DNA of 64,000 bases from Dictyobacter aurantiacus (GCF_003967515.1 NZ_BIFQ01000001.1:1364001-1428000), one strand, 5' to 3'; counted from the first letter of the stretch, positions 8,725 to 17,564 are shown. Translations and numbers: made by a program. The notes: generated by a model from the sequence alone, not told the origin.

Positions 8725-8850
8725 GTTAGCGAATGTAAGCGCCTCCTCACGGGCGTCCGCCTACGAGGGCCGCACTGTTCTTTTGTGCTGGTGCATGGCG
8801 TCCGCGGACGCCATGCACCAGCACAAAAGTGGCTCCTTCTCTCTAAGTTA
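8725..8850 (-). repeat. variable-stem palindromic element, inverted copy 1 of tandem pair
   Basis: Read on the minus strand, a 50-bp perfect palindrome (8780-8829, core ggtgcatggcgtcc) is followed by the conserved right module (ggccc..cgtaggcggacgcccgtgaggaggcgctt). The plus-strand sequence gttagcgaatgtaagcgcc recurs in copy 2, showing a tandem duplication in which the palindromes have different sequences. Confidence 0.6.
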
Positions 8851-9013
8851 GCGAATATAAACGCCCTCGCACAAGCGTGCGTAGAGGTGGCCACATTCAT
8901 GTTGTATGGTGGTGCAGCAGGGGCGCGTATGACACCCTTGCTGCACCACCATACAACAGCGATTCAGGCCCGTAGGTGCGAAAGCACATGCTGGCCGCAG
9001 GCGAGGAACATGA
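8851..9013 (-). repeat. variable-stem palindromic element, inverted copy 2
   Basis: A palindrome with arms gttgtatggtggtgcagcag (8901 onward) and its complement ending at 8957 is followed by ggtgcgaaagc and gcaggcgaggaacatg. These are the reverse complement of the left module of the intact copies at 24834 and 43367. The element ends about 20 bp before the glycosyltransferase stop codon. Confidence 0.65.
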
Positions 9014-9034
9014 AAGTAAAACCTATGCTCTTGC

Positions 9035-10258
9035 TTACAGAGCAACCAGGCATTGGCCAACACTGATCAGCTCTTCATATGTGGCGTAGATCTGGCGCGC
9101 TACACTTGACCAGGCAAACTGCTGCACTGAAGAGCGCGCGGCCGCGCTCATGCGCGCGCGCAATCGCTCGTCACGCAGCAGCAGGTCCAAACGCTCAGCG
9201 AAGAAGCCGGGACAGCGTGGGACGAGGAAGCCGGTTTCGCCGTGCCGCACTACGGTCATCAGGCCTCCAGCACGCGTGGCGACTACAGGAGTGGCGCAGG
9301 CCAGCGATTCTACGGCGGCCAGACCAAAGGTCTCATGATATGAGGGCACTACGGTAACGTCGGCCGCGCTATAGAACAGGGGCATCTCTTCCCGTGCGCG
9401 CGCTCCCATAAAGCTGACGCGATCTTCAAGCTGCAGGCTGCGCGCCAGGTCCTGTAATGCCTGCCGATCGCTGTCTCCCTCGGGCTTGCCACCAACAATA
9501 ACCAGCCGGGCATCCTTCTGCATCAAGGCGCCCGCCCGCAGCAGCTGATCGGGTCCCTTAAAGGGATCCAGCCGGCCAACGAACAGAAGAATCGGCTGCT
9601 CCAGCGGCAGTCCCAGCCTCCGGCGCGCCCACTGTTTATCGTAAGGCTCGAACAGCTTGAGGTCTACACCGCAGGGGATGACGTCTACCTGGTGCGTGGT
9701 GGCGCCGCAGTAGCGCATCATATGGGAACGCTCATCTGCGGTGGCGGCAATAATACGATCGGCCCGGTGAATCAGTTGCTGTTCCATCTCCAGGCGCAAC
9801 GGCGGCTCTGCCTCGGTGGGATTGGCCAGCTGTTTTAAGCGGCCCAGGGTATGAAACATGGTAATGTGTGGCACGCCCCAATGGCAGGCCAGACGCATCG
9901 CAGCGACTCCCGATAGCCAGTAATGGCTGTGGATAATGTCATAGCGGTGATGTTCACGACGGCGAAATTCTTCAATGTGACGAGCAAAGGTAGGGGTGTA
10001 CTGGTAAAGATCGTTCTTATGCAGTGGGGCAACAGGGCCCGCTTTGATATGAATGATACGCACATTTGGATGCAGTTGTACAACGGTCGGCGTATCTTCC
10101 CGGGTGCGACGCGTAAATATATCAACCTGAACGTTCAGGGCGGCCAGTTCCAATGTTAATTCGCGCATATAGACGTTCATGCCTCCAGCATCCTTCGTGC
10201 GCCCTGGATTATCCAGCGGCGACGTGTGAATGCTGAGCATGGCAATAGCATACGACAT
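9035..10258 (-). CDS. GT4 glycosyltransferase, MshA-like
   Basis: A 407-residue retaining GT-B glycosyltransferase. The N-terminal domain has SIHTSP and DAGGMNVYMREL, typical of MshA and sucrose-phosphate synthase relatives, for the acceptor side. The C-terminal half has FVGRLDPFKGPDQLL and the nucleotide-sugar motif HETFGLAAVESLACATPVVA. MshA itself transfers GlcNAc to inositol phosphate for mycothiol, but the acceptor here cannot be read from sequence. The ATG at 10258 was chosen because GAGGAG precedes it by 9 bp; a TTG at 10294 lacks a site. It is not in an obvious operon. Just beyond its stop lie palindromic elements. Confidence 0.85.
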   Translation of the reverse strand: MSYAIAMLSIHTSPLDNPGRTKDAGGMNVYMRELTLELAALNVQVDIFTRRTREDTPTVVQLHPNVRIIHIKAGPVAPLHKNDLYQYTPTFARHIEEFRRREHHRYDIIHSHYWLSGVAAMRLACHWGVPHITMFHTLGRLKQLANPTEAEPPLRLEMEQQLIHRADRIIAATADERSHMMRYCGATTHQVDVIPCGVDLKLFEPYDKQWARRRLGLPLEQPILLFVGRLDPFKGPDQLLRAGALMQKDARLVIVGGKPEGDSDRQALQDLARSLQLEDRVSFMGARAREEMPLFYSAADVTVVPSYHETFGLAAVESLACATPVVATRAGGLMTVVRHGETGFLVPRCPGFFAERLDLLLRDERLRARMSAAARSSVQQFAWSSVARQIYATYEELISVGQCLVAL

Positions 10259-10436
10259 GTCGTAGGGCTCCTCTATTTCTATTGTGGGCTGCAACTAAAG
10301 GTTGCAGATACGTGGCCAGCGTCCTTCGCTAGCATAAAGCTGAATTAAGGACATAGGTGCTTCCTCCTTATGTTTCATACCTGTATGAACAAGATCTACT
10401 AGAAGCTATATTCCAGAGTCAAACTGAAAAACACAT

Positions 10437-11273
10437 TTAAGCTTCTTTTTCATGCAGCTCACTAATTGCTTCAAACATATCTTCCATATCGACACCTCCC
10501 TGCTGAGAGATCTCCTGCATGCAGGCGATCCGACGCTGCAGGGCAGGCTGAAAATCCTGAGGCTTCATACCGATCCAGCCCGCCAGATCTGCCAGCAGAA
10601 CGGCATCGGCATGCTCAAACGTGTCGTCAAAAGAGTTCCAGAGGGACAGTGGAACCGGAACAATCGCTTCGGGACGGTCGGGATCAGCATGGGGCTGGAC
10701 AAAATGGGTGCTAAACCAGCGCCGCCGCGCCGGATACGCCCGACCAACCAGGCCGATGTTGATAATCAATCCCAGGCGCCTTACTTCCTCCGGCCGCAGC
10801 CGCAGATCGTGTTGATACATATACATTACGTCATCAATCGTGTCGGCGTGGACACTGGTCGCCACGTGGTATCCCTGGGCAGGTAATTGTAAATAGCGCC
10901 GCGCGATGCGGCCCCACATATAAATTGGCAGGTGATCGCTGACTTCATTACAAAGCGCATAGGTAGTGGCAGGATTGATATCGGGCAGGCGTGTAAACGA
11001 AAAATTTTCATACATGCCGGACATATACGCCAGCGCCGTTCCCTCTGGCAAAAATTGGAGTAGAGCATTGAGTGTCGTGGTCTTACCAACGCCTGGCTGC
11101 GGATCAGTCGGGCCCGCGACGGTCAGCGATACCCCATGCTCCAGCAGGAGCCAGACCAGGGCTGCGGTCTCCGCATCGACACTTTGTAACGCAACAATTT
11201 GAGCAACTGACAACGGTCGGCGAGACTCGTAATGCCAGTAGTAACGCTCATAGGGATCACGGGGATCAAACAT
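10437..11273 (-). CDS. secretion/pilus-type P-loop ATPase (CpaF/VirB11-like)
   Basis: A 278-residue protein with a Walker A-like GPTDPQPGVGKTT near residue 60. At about 140 it has GYHVATSVHADTIDDVM, which resembles the His box region of type II/IV secretion ATPases (family: TTVHA). The protein is shorter than CpaF (about 400) and lacks a clear N-terminal domain. The neighbourhood has no pilin or secretion genes, so its machine is unknown. The start was placed at the ATG at 11273, which has AAGGA 8 bp upstream; a GTG at 11294 overlaps that site. Confidence 0.65.
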   Translation of the reverse strand: MFDPRDPYERYYWHYESRRPLSVAQIVALQSVDAETAALVWLLLEHGVSLTVAGPTDPQPGVGKTTTLNALLQFLPEGTALAYMSGMYENFSFTRLPDINPATTYALCNEVSDHLPIYMWGRIARRYLQLPAQGYHVATSVHADTIDDVMYMYQHDLRLRPEEVRRLGLIINIGLVGRAYPARRRWFSTHFVQPHADPDRPEAIVPVPLSLWNSFDDTFEHADAVLLADLAGWIGMKPQDFQPALQRRIACMQEISQQGGVDMEDMFEAISELHEKEA

Positions 11274-11359
11274 GCTCAATTTCCTTCCAGACACAAGCGG
11301 ACAGTGCTTGAAACAAACGCGCTACGTAAGATCGACAGATAGAGAGATAAGAAATTTAT

Positions 11360-12052
11360 CTATGCCTTTTGCTCACCAGCCTCTTGCGCATCGGTTGGCG
11401 CTGGCTTCTCTGGTTCGGGCGCTTTGAGCCAACCGGGATGGGGATTCCACCCAATCGCGACAACATGCGGGTGAGATTCCTCTGGCTTGTCTCTGGAAAT
11501 CTCAACCAGGCTCACGGAGGCATTGTCTATCGTGAGTACGCCAGCCTGCGCTGGATTGAGGCCCGCGTAGTGAGCCAGCAGGAGCTTGACGACATCGGCG
11601 TGAGCGACAAAGACCGGGTATGCCCCGATATTCTCCTGGGCTAACCAGCGCTCTACCGCCGCCACCACGCGTTGCTGCACCTGCGGAAATGTCTCGATCC
11701 CTTCAGGGGCGACCGTCGGATCTTTAACATAGGCTTTCCAGGCAGGATCGTTTTTTGCCAATTCATCAATTACCTGGCCAGCCCAGGGACCCACATTGGT
11801 ATCCATCAGGTCTGGCTCACGTATGATCTCCAGATCGCGGCCCTGGGCCAGATATTCAGCGGTATGGTAGGCACGCTCTAAAGGGCTGCTAATAATGGAG
11901 CTTAATGGCAGCACCCGCAGTGCCTCCGCCAGGCGCGTGGCCTGCTGGCGTCCCGTTTCGGTGAGCGAGACACCAGGTAGTTGGCCGGGTAAACGATGCT
12001 CTACATTCCAGGTGGTCTGCCCATGCCGGACAATTAGCAAAGTCTGTTTCAT
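11360..12052 (-). CDS. histidine phosphatase family protein (phosphoglycerate mutase-like)
   Basis: A 230-residue protein. It has the LIVRHGQTTWN phosphohistidine motif at the N-terminus, an SSPLERAYHTAE region, a PEGIE acid segment and FVAHADVVKLLLAHY with the second catalytic His. A Pro/Glu/Ala-rich tail of about 30 residues follows the domain. Substrate could be a phosphosugar or another phosphoester. The start was set at MKQTLLIVRHG; the frame is open upstream to 12295, with another ATG at 12205 that would add 51 Trp/Arg-rich residues. Neither start has a strong ribosome binding site. Confidence 0.8.
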   Translation of the reverse strand: MKQTLLIVRHGQTTWNVEHRLPGQLPGVSLTETGRQQATRLAEALRVLPLSSIISSPLERAYHTAEYLAQGRDLEIIREPDLMDTNVGPWAGQVIDELAKNDPAWKAYVKDPTVAPEGIETFPQVQQRVVAAVERWLAQENIGAYPVFVAHADVVKLLLAHYAGLNPAQAGVLTIDNASVSLVEISRDKPEESHPHVVAIGWNPHPGWLKAPEPEKPAPTDAQEAGEQKA

Positions 12053-12548
12053 CGGCGTTTGTATACTTTCTCGTTGCTCTGGATGCAGCCAGAGGCGCAT
12101 CCGCCAGGAGACATAACGCCACTCAACACTGAGGCAAAACCACCATAGACGTAACCAGCCAGACAATCCCCTTCGCCATTCCGGTTGCGTGTCTTGTTGT
12201 CCCATATCAGTATCTTTTCTATCGACGCTGGACGTGCCCGCTATCAGGTGCCTGTACTGGATAGATTGGTAAATACAAAAAAAACAGAAAACCATCTGAT
12301 GGACACAACAATCCAGGAAACATGCGCGTCTCCAGTGGACTGAGCTTATAGAAGATATACAGTGGCAGCAGTGTTGATCGCAATATTCTCCAATGGTTGC
12401 TTTCTCTTATAGCTGATAGGCTTCCAGTTGAGCCAAACTAATTGTCTTTTATTGTACCAGCGTAACTATTCAAGGTGCAACTGGCGATATTGCATATCGT
12501 TGTCACTGACAACCGCATTTTTATAGAGTAGCTCCGACTTTTGTCGCC

Positions 12549-13235
12549 CTGAGGGCACGTGAGCGCCCCCGCACGGGCGTCCGCTGCGCGGACACACTGA
12601 TTTTTGAGTTGGTGCATCGGGCGCGCTAATGCGCGCCCGATGCACCAACTCAAAAACTTATATGGGTGCGGGTGTGCGCTTTCCCATCTGCGGTACTCCA
12701 CGGCCATTTTGAGTTGATGCCACAGGGGCGCTGATGCCCACTCCATCCATCAACACACAATTGATCGGGGAGCAGATGTGCGCTTTCCCATCTGCGGTAT
12801 TCCATAGTCATAGTTGAGCTGATGCGCCGGGGGTGCTGATGCGTACCCAATGCACCAGATCAAAACTTATATGGGTGCGGGTGTGCGCTTTCCCATCTGC
12901 GGTACTCTATAGTCATAGTTAAGTTGATGCGCCAGGGGTGCTAATGCGCACCCGATGCACCAGCTCAAAACTTATGTGGGAGCAGGTGTGCGCTTTCCCA
13001 TCTGCGGTACTCCACGGCCATTTTGAGTTGATGCCACAGGGGCGCTAATGCGCGCCCGATGCACCAGCTCAAAACTTATATGGGTGCGGGTGTGCGCTTT
13101 CCCATCTGCGGTACTCCACGGCCATTTTGAGTTGATGCCACAGGGGCGCTAATGCGCCCCTGTGGCATCAACTCAAAAATCCAGTGCGGCCGCGCATGCG
13201 GACGCCCGTGCGGGGGCGCTCACGTGCCCCGGTAT
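12549..13235. repeat. tandem array of palindromic repeat units flanked by inverted modules
   Basis: Five units with a 104-105 bp period each carry gtgcgctttcccatctgcgg; these begin at 12673, 12777, 12882, 12987 and 13091. Between them lie ggtgca- or tgatgc-containing half-palindromes. Full palindromes bound the array at 12601-12656 and 13125-13178. Outside these sit inverted copies of the right module of the dispersed element family (12549-12600 and 13182-13231). The right flank lies within the 3' end of the DUF929 gene. There is no gene in the array and no spacer diversity of the CRISPR kind. Confidence 0.75.
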
Positions 13236-14205
13236 TCGGCAGAACGGCATGGCTGCCGGCTGAAAGATCAGCCCTGGGCAACTTGCCCTGAATGGTGGGG
13301 ATCGGATCGGCTGTGCACACATTGCCCGGCTGATTATCAGTTATTTTGCAGATCTGCGCGATGAGATAGTTTGCCGAGCCGAGTATGTTACGCGACATAT
13401 CAGTAGTAGGATCCTGTATCTGGTGAAGGATATCATCATAGGTATGCCCCACTAGCGTATCAGGCGAATAATACGCGCCAACGGAGATATATCGATTGCC
13501 CACACTCACAAAAGGGAAACTACCAGCGCTCTGATCGCTGGTGTAGGGGGGCGCGTCGTACTTTTTTACCAGCGCTTCTTGCTCAGGCGTCAGCTTGTCG
13601 AGCGGCTGTGGCGACTGCTGATTGTCGTTGACTTCAACCGGTACAAAATCAATATAGCTGCTCTTATAAGCCGTCGGATGAAACGAGTAAGTGGGAACAT
13701 TCGATTCGCTGGAAACAATGGCCGTCAACGGCTTCTCAAAGATCCCGAACTTACCCAGGGCGATAATCATCGGCCAGCGTTGCGCCGCACAGAACGGACA
13801 AAAATCACCGCCCATATAAAACAGTTCTGGCTTACCAGATGGTCCCTTGAGAAGGGGAGCACCTTTTACCGGCTTTAGGACCGAACTGACGGTCTTATCT
13901 AATCCACCACTCCCAACCATGGAGAATAGATCCGGCTTTACTGTGGTCAACTGCTGAAAAACACCAGGGGTAGCGGTCCTGGTGGCGGTATCCTTTTGTT
14001 GCTCTCCAAAATAGATAAACCCACCGATGATAAGAACCAGGGCCACGATAATTCCCCCCAGCAAGAGCCAGGTCTTGCGTGATGATCTACGCTTCCTACG
14101 TCTGCCACCATTGCGCGAACGTATATTGGTATTCTGCTGCGCACGCCGGAGCCGTTCCTGCTCACGCCGCTGCGCCGCTGATGCTGGATGCCTGGGTTTT
14201 GCCAT
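13168..14205 (-). CDS. DUF929 thioredoxin-fold membrane protein
   Basis: A 345-residue protein with a basic N-terminus (RRREQERLRRAQQ and GRRRKRRSSRK), one membrane helix (about 46-68), and an extracytoplasmic domain containing MGGDFCPFCAAQRW, the CxxC of DUF929 proteins, near 130. A role in disulfide exchange outside the membrane is the usual reading, and a VKOR homologue is encoded at 38655. The last about 21 residues (from TGARERP on) are encoded by a palindromic repeat element, so the native C-terminus was replaced. The start is the ATG before a basic N-terminus. An array of repeats follows. Confidence 0.8.
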   Translation of the reverse strand: MAKPRHPASAAQRREQERLRRAQQNTNIRSRNGGRRRKRRSSRKTWLLLGGIIVALVLIIGGFIYFGEQQKDTATRTATPGVFQQLTTVKPDLFSMVGSGGLDKTVSSVLKPVKGAPLLKGPSGKPELFYMGGDFCPFCAAQRWPMIIALGKFGIFEKPLTAIVSSESNVPTYSFHPTAYKSSYIDFVPVEVNDNQQSPQPLDKLTPEQEALVKKYDAPPYTSDQSAGSFPFVSVGNRYISVGAYYSPDTLVGHTYDDILHQIQDPTTDMSRNILGSANYLIAQICKITDNQPGNVCTADPIPTIQGKLPRADLSAGSHAVLPNTGARERPRTGVRMRGRTGFLS

Positions 14206-14491
14206 CTGTCTCTACCTCTTTAACGAGTGGTTTAGATTAAGAAGAAATTCTCAATCCTTTATAGTGCAGGGGAAATAATTATGGCTAAATGACAATCTAC
14301 TATTAGTTATCTACTCCGTGATATAGAGGATACGCCATCCCCATAAGGGTGTGATCGCTTGCGCCTCTTTCTTCCCCTCTATATTCCATGATAAGAAATC
14401 AAGCTAATTCTATGTATGGTATACTGGGCATATCTCATAAATGCTGGTAGAGTGTCCACAAACCAGAAAGTAACAATCCAGGAGGAAAAAC

Positions 14492-14908
14492 ATGCCATCC
14501 AGTCATGAGAACGACGGGATCAAGCTTCCCCGCCTACAACATGTCTCCCTATCGATCAAGAGCGGTTCACAAGATCAGATTCGGGCTTTCTATAGCGGCT
14601 TGCTTGGATTTCAGGAGAAGCAGGCTCCAGCCAGCCTGGCGGCCAGGGGGGTCGTCTGGTTTGCCGCAGGTGTAGGTGAGATAGAACTCCATTTTGTGCC
14701 GGATACCTATTTACAGAGATCGGAAGAGGCCCGTCACTTTTGTCTGGAGGTTAGCGATATGGAGGCATATCGCAACGCGCTCAAAGAGGCAGGCTATCAG
14801 ATCATTGAAGCCGAGCCGATCCCCCATCGTCCCCGCTTCTTTACCATCGATCCCTGCGGCAACCACCTGGAGATCACCACTATCCTTGGCGATTATACCC
14901 AGGCCTGA
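14492..14908 (+). CDS. VOC (glyoxalase/dioxygenase fold) family protein
   Basis: A 138-residue single-module VOC protein: LQHVSLSIKSGSQDQIRAFY for the first beta-alpha unit, GEIELHFV in the middle, RHFCLEVSDMEAYRNAL and the closing FFTIDPCGNHLEI. Candidate metal ligands are His near 10, Glu near 66, and the C-terminal Glu in HLEI. The substrate cannot be inferred. The ribosome binding site GGAGG lies 8 bp before ATG. A 78-bp palindrome terminates it. Confidence 0.8.
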   Translation: MPSSHENDGIKLPRLQHVSLSIKSGSQDQIRAFYSGLLGFQEKQAPASLAARGVVWFAAGVGEIELHFVPDTYLQRSEEARHFCLEVSDMEAYRNALKEAGYQIIEAEPIPHRPRFFTIDPCGNHLEITTILGDYTQA

Positions 14909-14925
14909 GAAAGCGCATTGAATAT

Positions 14926-15003
14926 TATGAGTTATCCCGGATTTTGATACCGCTGGCTAACCGAAGAGTTAGCCAGCGGTATCAAAATCCGGGATAACTC
15001 ATA
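14926..15003. terminator. 78-bp near-perfect palindrome
   Basis: tatgagttatcccggatt begins a roughly 36-bp arm that is exactly repeated in inverted form after a loop of about 5 bases (cgaag). It starts 18 bp after the VOC stop and ends 24 bp before the tRNA-Glu promoter. Confidence 0.65.
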
Positions 15004-15026
15004 TAAAAAAAGATAGAAATGCACGC

Positions 15027-15055
15027 TTGACAAAGTCTCCACAGTAAGATATAAT
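15027..15055 (+). promoter_or_regulatory. consensus promoter of tRNA-Glu
   Basis: TTGACA, a 17-bp spacer and TATAAT form a perfect sigma-70 consensus 35 bp before the tRNA gene. Confidence 0.85.
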
Positions 15056-15089
15056 CCTCTTCGTTGACGCAAAAGCGAAAACAAAACCA

Positions 15090-15163
15090 GCCTCGTTCGT
15101 CTAGCGGCCTAGGACATCGCCCTTTCAAGGCGGAGATCACGGGTTCGAATCCCGTACGAGGTA
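15090..15163 (+). tRNA. tRNA-Glu (anticodon TTC)
   Basis: A complete cloverleaf: acceptor GCCTCGT/ACGAGGT, anticodon stem TCGCC/GGCGG with loop CTTTCAA, T-arm GGGTTCGAATCCC. CCA is not encoded; discriminator A. It is a substrate of MnmA, which is encoded in the same window. Confidence 0.95.
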
Positions 15164-15200
15164 TTTTTTTTGTAGCAATAGATATTGCGGTATTTAGAAG

Positions 15201-15240
15201 AGCCTGGCATCACAAGATTATTTACGTGGGCCAGGCTTTT
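15201..15240 (+). terminator. terminator after tRNA-Glu
   Basis: agcctggc pairs with gccaggct, followed by TTTTC. It lies between tRNA-Glu and moeA. Confidence 0.6.
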
Positions 15241-15276
15241 CTGTATTACCGGCATTGTTTGAGGAGGACCCATTTT

Positions 15277-16503
15277 ATGATCAGTGTTGAGGAAGCACTC
15301 GCGCGTATCCTGGCAGCAATCGCCCCGTTGCCAACGGTTCGTGTCCCACTCCCAGAAGCTCTAGGCCTCGTTCTGGCCGAAGACGTTATCGCCCGGGAAG
15401 ATATCCCTCCGTTCGATAATTCCGCCATGGATGGCTTCGCTTTGCGGAGCCAGGATAGTAAGGAGCGGCAAGGTCAGCCGCCGCGCTTGAAGGTGACCGG
15501 TACGGTGGCGGCGGGCTACGTGGCCGATCACGCAATTGAGCCCGGCACAGCCATGCGTATTATGACCGGTGCCCCGGTCCCTCCAGGAGCCGATACGGTC
15601 ATTCAGGTGGAGCTTACGCGCCATGGTGGACCGGAGAGCGACTGGGTGGAAATTTTACAGGAGGTCAAACCCGGCAATAATATTCGTCCGGCTGGCGAAG
15701 ATATGCGCCATGGTCAGTTGATCTTGCCGCGCGGCAGCGAGATCGGGGCGTGGGAGATTGGTGTGCTGGCAACGCTCGGCTGGGCCAGTGTGCCAGTGAC
15801 GCGCAGAGCGCGCGTCGCTATCCTGGGGACGGGCGATGAAGTGATTGAGATCGACCAGCCGCTACAGCCGGGCAAGATCCGCAATAGCAATAGCTACCTG
15901 CTCGAAGCAGCGGTCAGACGCGCTGGCGCCATTCCTGAGCGTTTAGGGGTTGCGCGCGATACCGTGGAGAGCCTACGCGAGAAGTTTTCGCAGGCCATCA
16001 ACGCCGATCTGATCCTGACCTCCGGAGGAGTCTCGGTGGGCGATTTTGACCTGGTCAAGAATATTATGTCTGAACAGGGCGAGATACAGTTCTGGCGCAT
16101 CAATATGCGGCCCGGCAAACCGGTGGCCTTCGGTCATATTGGCGCGGTCCCACTGCTTGGATTGCCGGGTAATCCTGTTTCCAGTGCGGTAACCTTCGAG
16201 CTCTTTGGGCGTCCCGTTCTGCGCAAGCTTCAGGGCCATACCCATCTGCTGAAACCTCAAATAGAGGTAAAGGTGGAAGATGGGGTCCAGGAGCGAGCCA
16301 TGCGGCGCCACTATGTGCGTGCCTACGTCAGGTGGCAGGATGGAAAGTTTGTGGCCCGTACGACTGGCCACCAGGGTTCACATATCATGACCTCACTGTT
16401 ACAAACAAATGCCTTGCTGATCGTTCCAGAGGGAGGCGTGGTCGTCCAGCCCGGCGATACCGTACAGGCCATTATGCTCGATTGGCCCGAAAACGCCAGC
16501 TAG
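15277..16503 (+). CDS. moeA: molybdopterin molybdenumtransferase MoeA
   Basis: A 408-residue enzyme inserting molybdate into adenylylated molybdopterin in Moco synthesis. Domain order follows the family: N-terminal domains with PPFDNSAMDGFAL and the loop MTGAPVPPGADTVIQVE, the MoCF-binding domain with GTGDEVIE and LTSGGVSVGDFD, then LLGLPGNPVSSAVTFELF and the C-terminal barrel. The start is fixed by GAGGAGG 8 bp before ATG; the frame stays open through the tRNA upstream, which is coincidental. It overlaps the convergent AAA+ gene by 4 bp. A MOSC-domain protein, another molybdenum-related gene, lies at 58608. Confidence 0.95.
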   Translation: MISVEEALARILAAIAPLPTVRVPLPEALGLVLAEDVIAREDIPPFDNSAMDGFALRSQDSKERQGQPPRLKVTGTVAAGYVADHAIEPGTAMRIMTGAPVPPGADTVIQVELTRHGGPESDWVEILQEVKPGNNIRPAGEDMRHGQLILPRGSEIGAWEIGVLATLGWASVPVTRRARVAILGTGDEVIEIDQPLQPGKIRNSNSYLLEAAVRRAGAIPERLGVARDTVESLREKFSQAINADLILTSGGVSVGDFDLVKNIMSEQGEIQFWRINMRPGKPVAFGHIGAVPLLGLPGNPVSSAVTFELFGRPVLRKLQGHTHLLKPQIEVKVEDGVQERAMRRHYVRAYVRWQDGKFVARTTGHQGSHIMTSLLQTNALLIVPEGGVVVQPGDTVQAIMLDWPENAS

Positions 16504-17564
16504 TCTGTCAGCTGCCTCACTGCCTTTTCAAGCAGGCGGTAGCGCAGCTGGTCGCGCGAGAGGCTGAGGAGCTGCGCGGCGTGCACCTGATTTCCGCCAC
16601 ACCGTTTCAGGGCCTCTTGAATAAAGGATCGCTCGATCGTGCTCAGCAGGGCCGGCAGGTCCAGCCCATTCTCGGGGAATTGAAGCTTTGAGAGGAGTTC
16701 AATCAACTGCTGGTCGGCATACTGGGGCGTGACGGGGAGGGAGCTGAGAATATCTTTAGGCTGAATGACATTATTGTCACATAAGATATCGCCGCGCTCG
16801 ATAGCATTTAGCAGTTCACGGACGTTGCCGGGCCACGAATAGCTCTCCATAAGCCGCATGGCATCCGGACTTACCGTCAGCGGCTCCCCCCGATTGGCGC
16901 TGACGCGGCGCAAAAAGTGCTCGATTAGCAATGGCAGATCTTCACGCCTTTCACGCAGTGGCGGCATGTAGATAGGGAAACCATTGAGCCGGTAGAAGAG
17001 ATCCTGCCGAAACGCTTTACGCGCCACGGCCGCCTGCAAGTCCGTGTTGGTAGCTGAGATGATACGCAGGTTGACGTGTATCTCTTTCATTCCGCCAACT
17101 CTGCGGAAGCTGCGCGTCTCTAATACGCGCAATAATTTGGCCTGTAGAAACAGCGGCATCGAGCCGATCTCGTCGAGAAAGAGCGTACCCCTATGCGCCC
17201 GTGAGAGCCAGCCATCGCGCGAAACCTTGGCATCGGTATACGCGCCCGCCTCGACACCAAATAACTCGCTTTCTAATAGCGTCTCTGGAATCGCGGCGCA
17301 GTTGATGGGGATAAACAGGCTACCTGGAGAGGTGGTGGTGCGGCCCAGTTCGTGGATGGCACGAGCCAGAACATCTTTGCCGGTACCGCTCTCCCCCTGG
17401 ATTAATACGGTGGCGGTCGCGTGTGAAGCTATCTTACGCGCAGCGGCGATCACTTGCTGAATCGCCGCGCTCTTCCCAATAATCATGCCCTCAATCGGAT
17501 CATCTGGCTGTAGCGTCGTTACCGATTGAGCTACCAATCCTTTTTCAGATGAAAATTCATCCAT
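16500..17564 (-). CDS. sigma-54-activator-type AAA+ protein with altered GAFTGA loop
   Basis: A 354-residue protein. Walker A GESGTGKD (57-64), Walker B GTLFLDEIG (126-134), sensor/WPGNVREL (244-251) and a C-terminal Fis-type HTH (about 320-350) match bacterial enhancer-binding proteins. The loop that contacts sigma-54, normally GAFTGA, reads GAYTDA (107-112) within ELFGVEAGAYTDA. There is no receiver or sensor domain before the AAA+ module. It may act as a DNA-binding ATPase with another polymerase contact, or with a diverged sigma factor. The ATG at 17564 follows GGAGGAGG. It is the second gene of an operon, 50 bp after the DUF4388 gene. Confidence 0.85.
   Translation of the reverse strand: MDEFSSEKGLVAQSVTTLQPDDPIEGMIIGKSAAIQQVIAAARKIASHATATVLIQGESGTGKDVLARAIHELGRTTTSPGSLFIPINCAAIPETLLESELFGVEAGAYTDAKVSRDGWLSRAHRGTLFLDEIGSMPLFLQAKLLRVLETRSFRRVGGMKEIHVNLRIISATNTDLQAAVARKAFRQDLFYRLNGFPIYMPPLRERREDLPLLIEHFLRRVSANRGEPLTVSPDAMRLMESYSWPGNVRELLNAIERGDILCDNNVIQPKDILSSLPVTPQYADQQLIELLSKLQFPENGLDLPALLSTIERSFIQEALKRCGGNQVHAAQLLSLSRDQLRYRLLEKAVRQLTD

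Noticed and set aside
12655..13180. CRISPR array
   Set aside because: The period is 104-105 bp and the sequences between the constant blocks are themselves repeated and palindromic. There is no spacer diversity and no cas gene.
15064..15276. N-terminal extension of moeA through tRNA-Glu
   Set aside because: The frame is open by chance through the tRNA. The ribosome binding site GAGGAGG and family alignment place the start at 15277.
16500..16503. Frameshift or fusion between moeA and the AAA+ gene
   Set aside because: The genes are convergent and merely share 4 bases at their stop codons; both proteins end normally.
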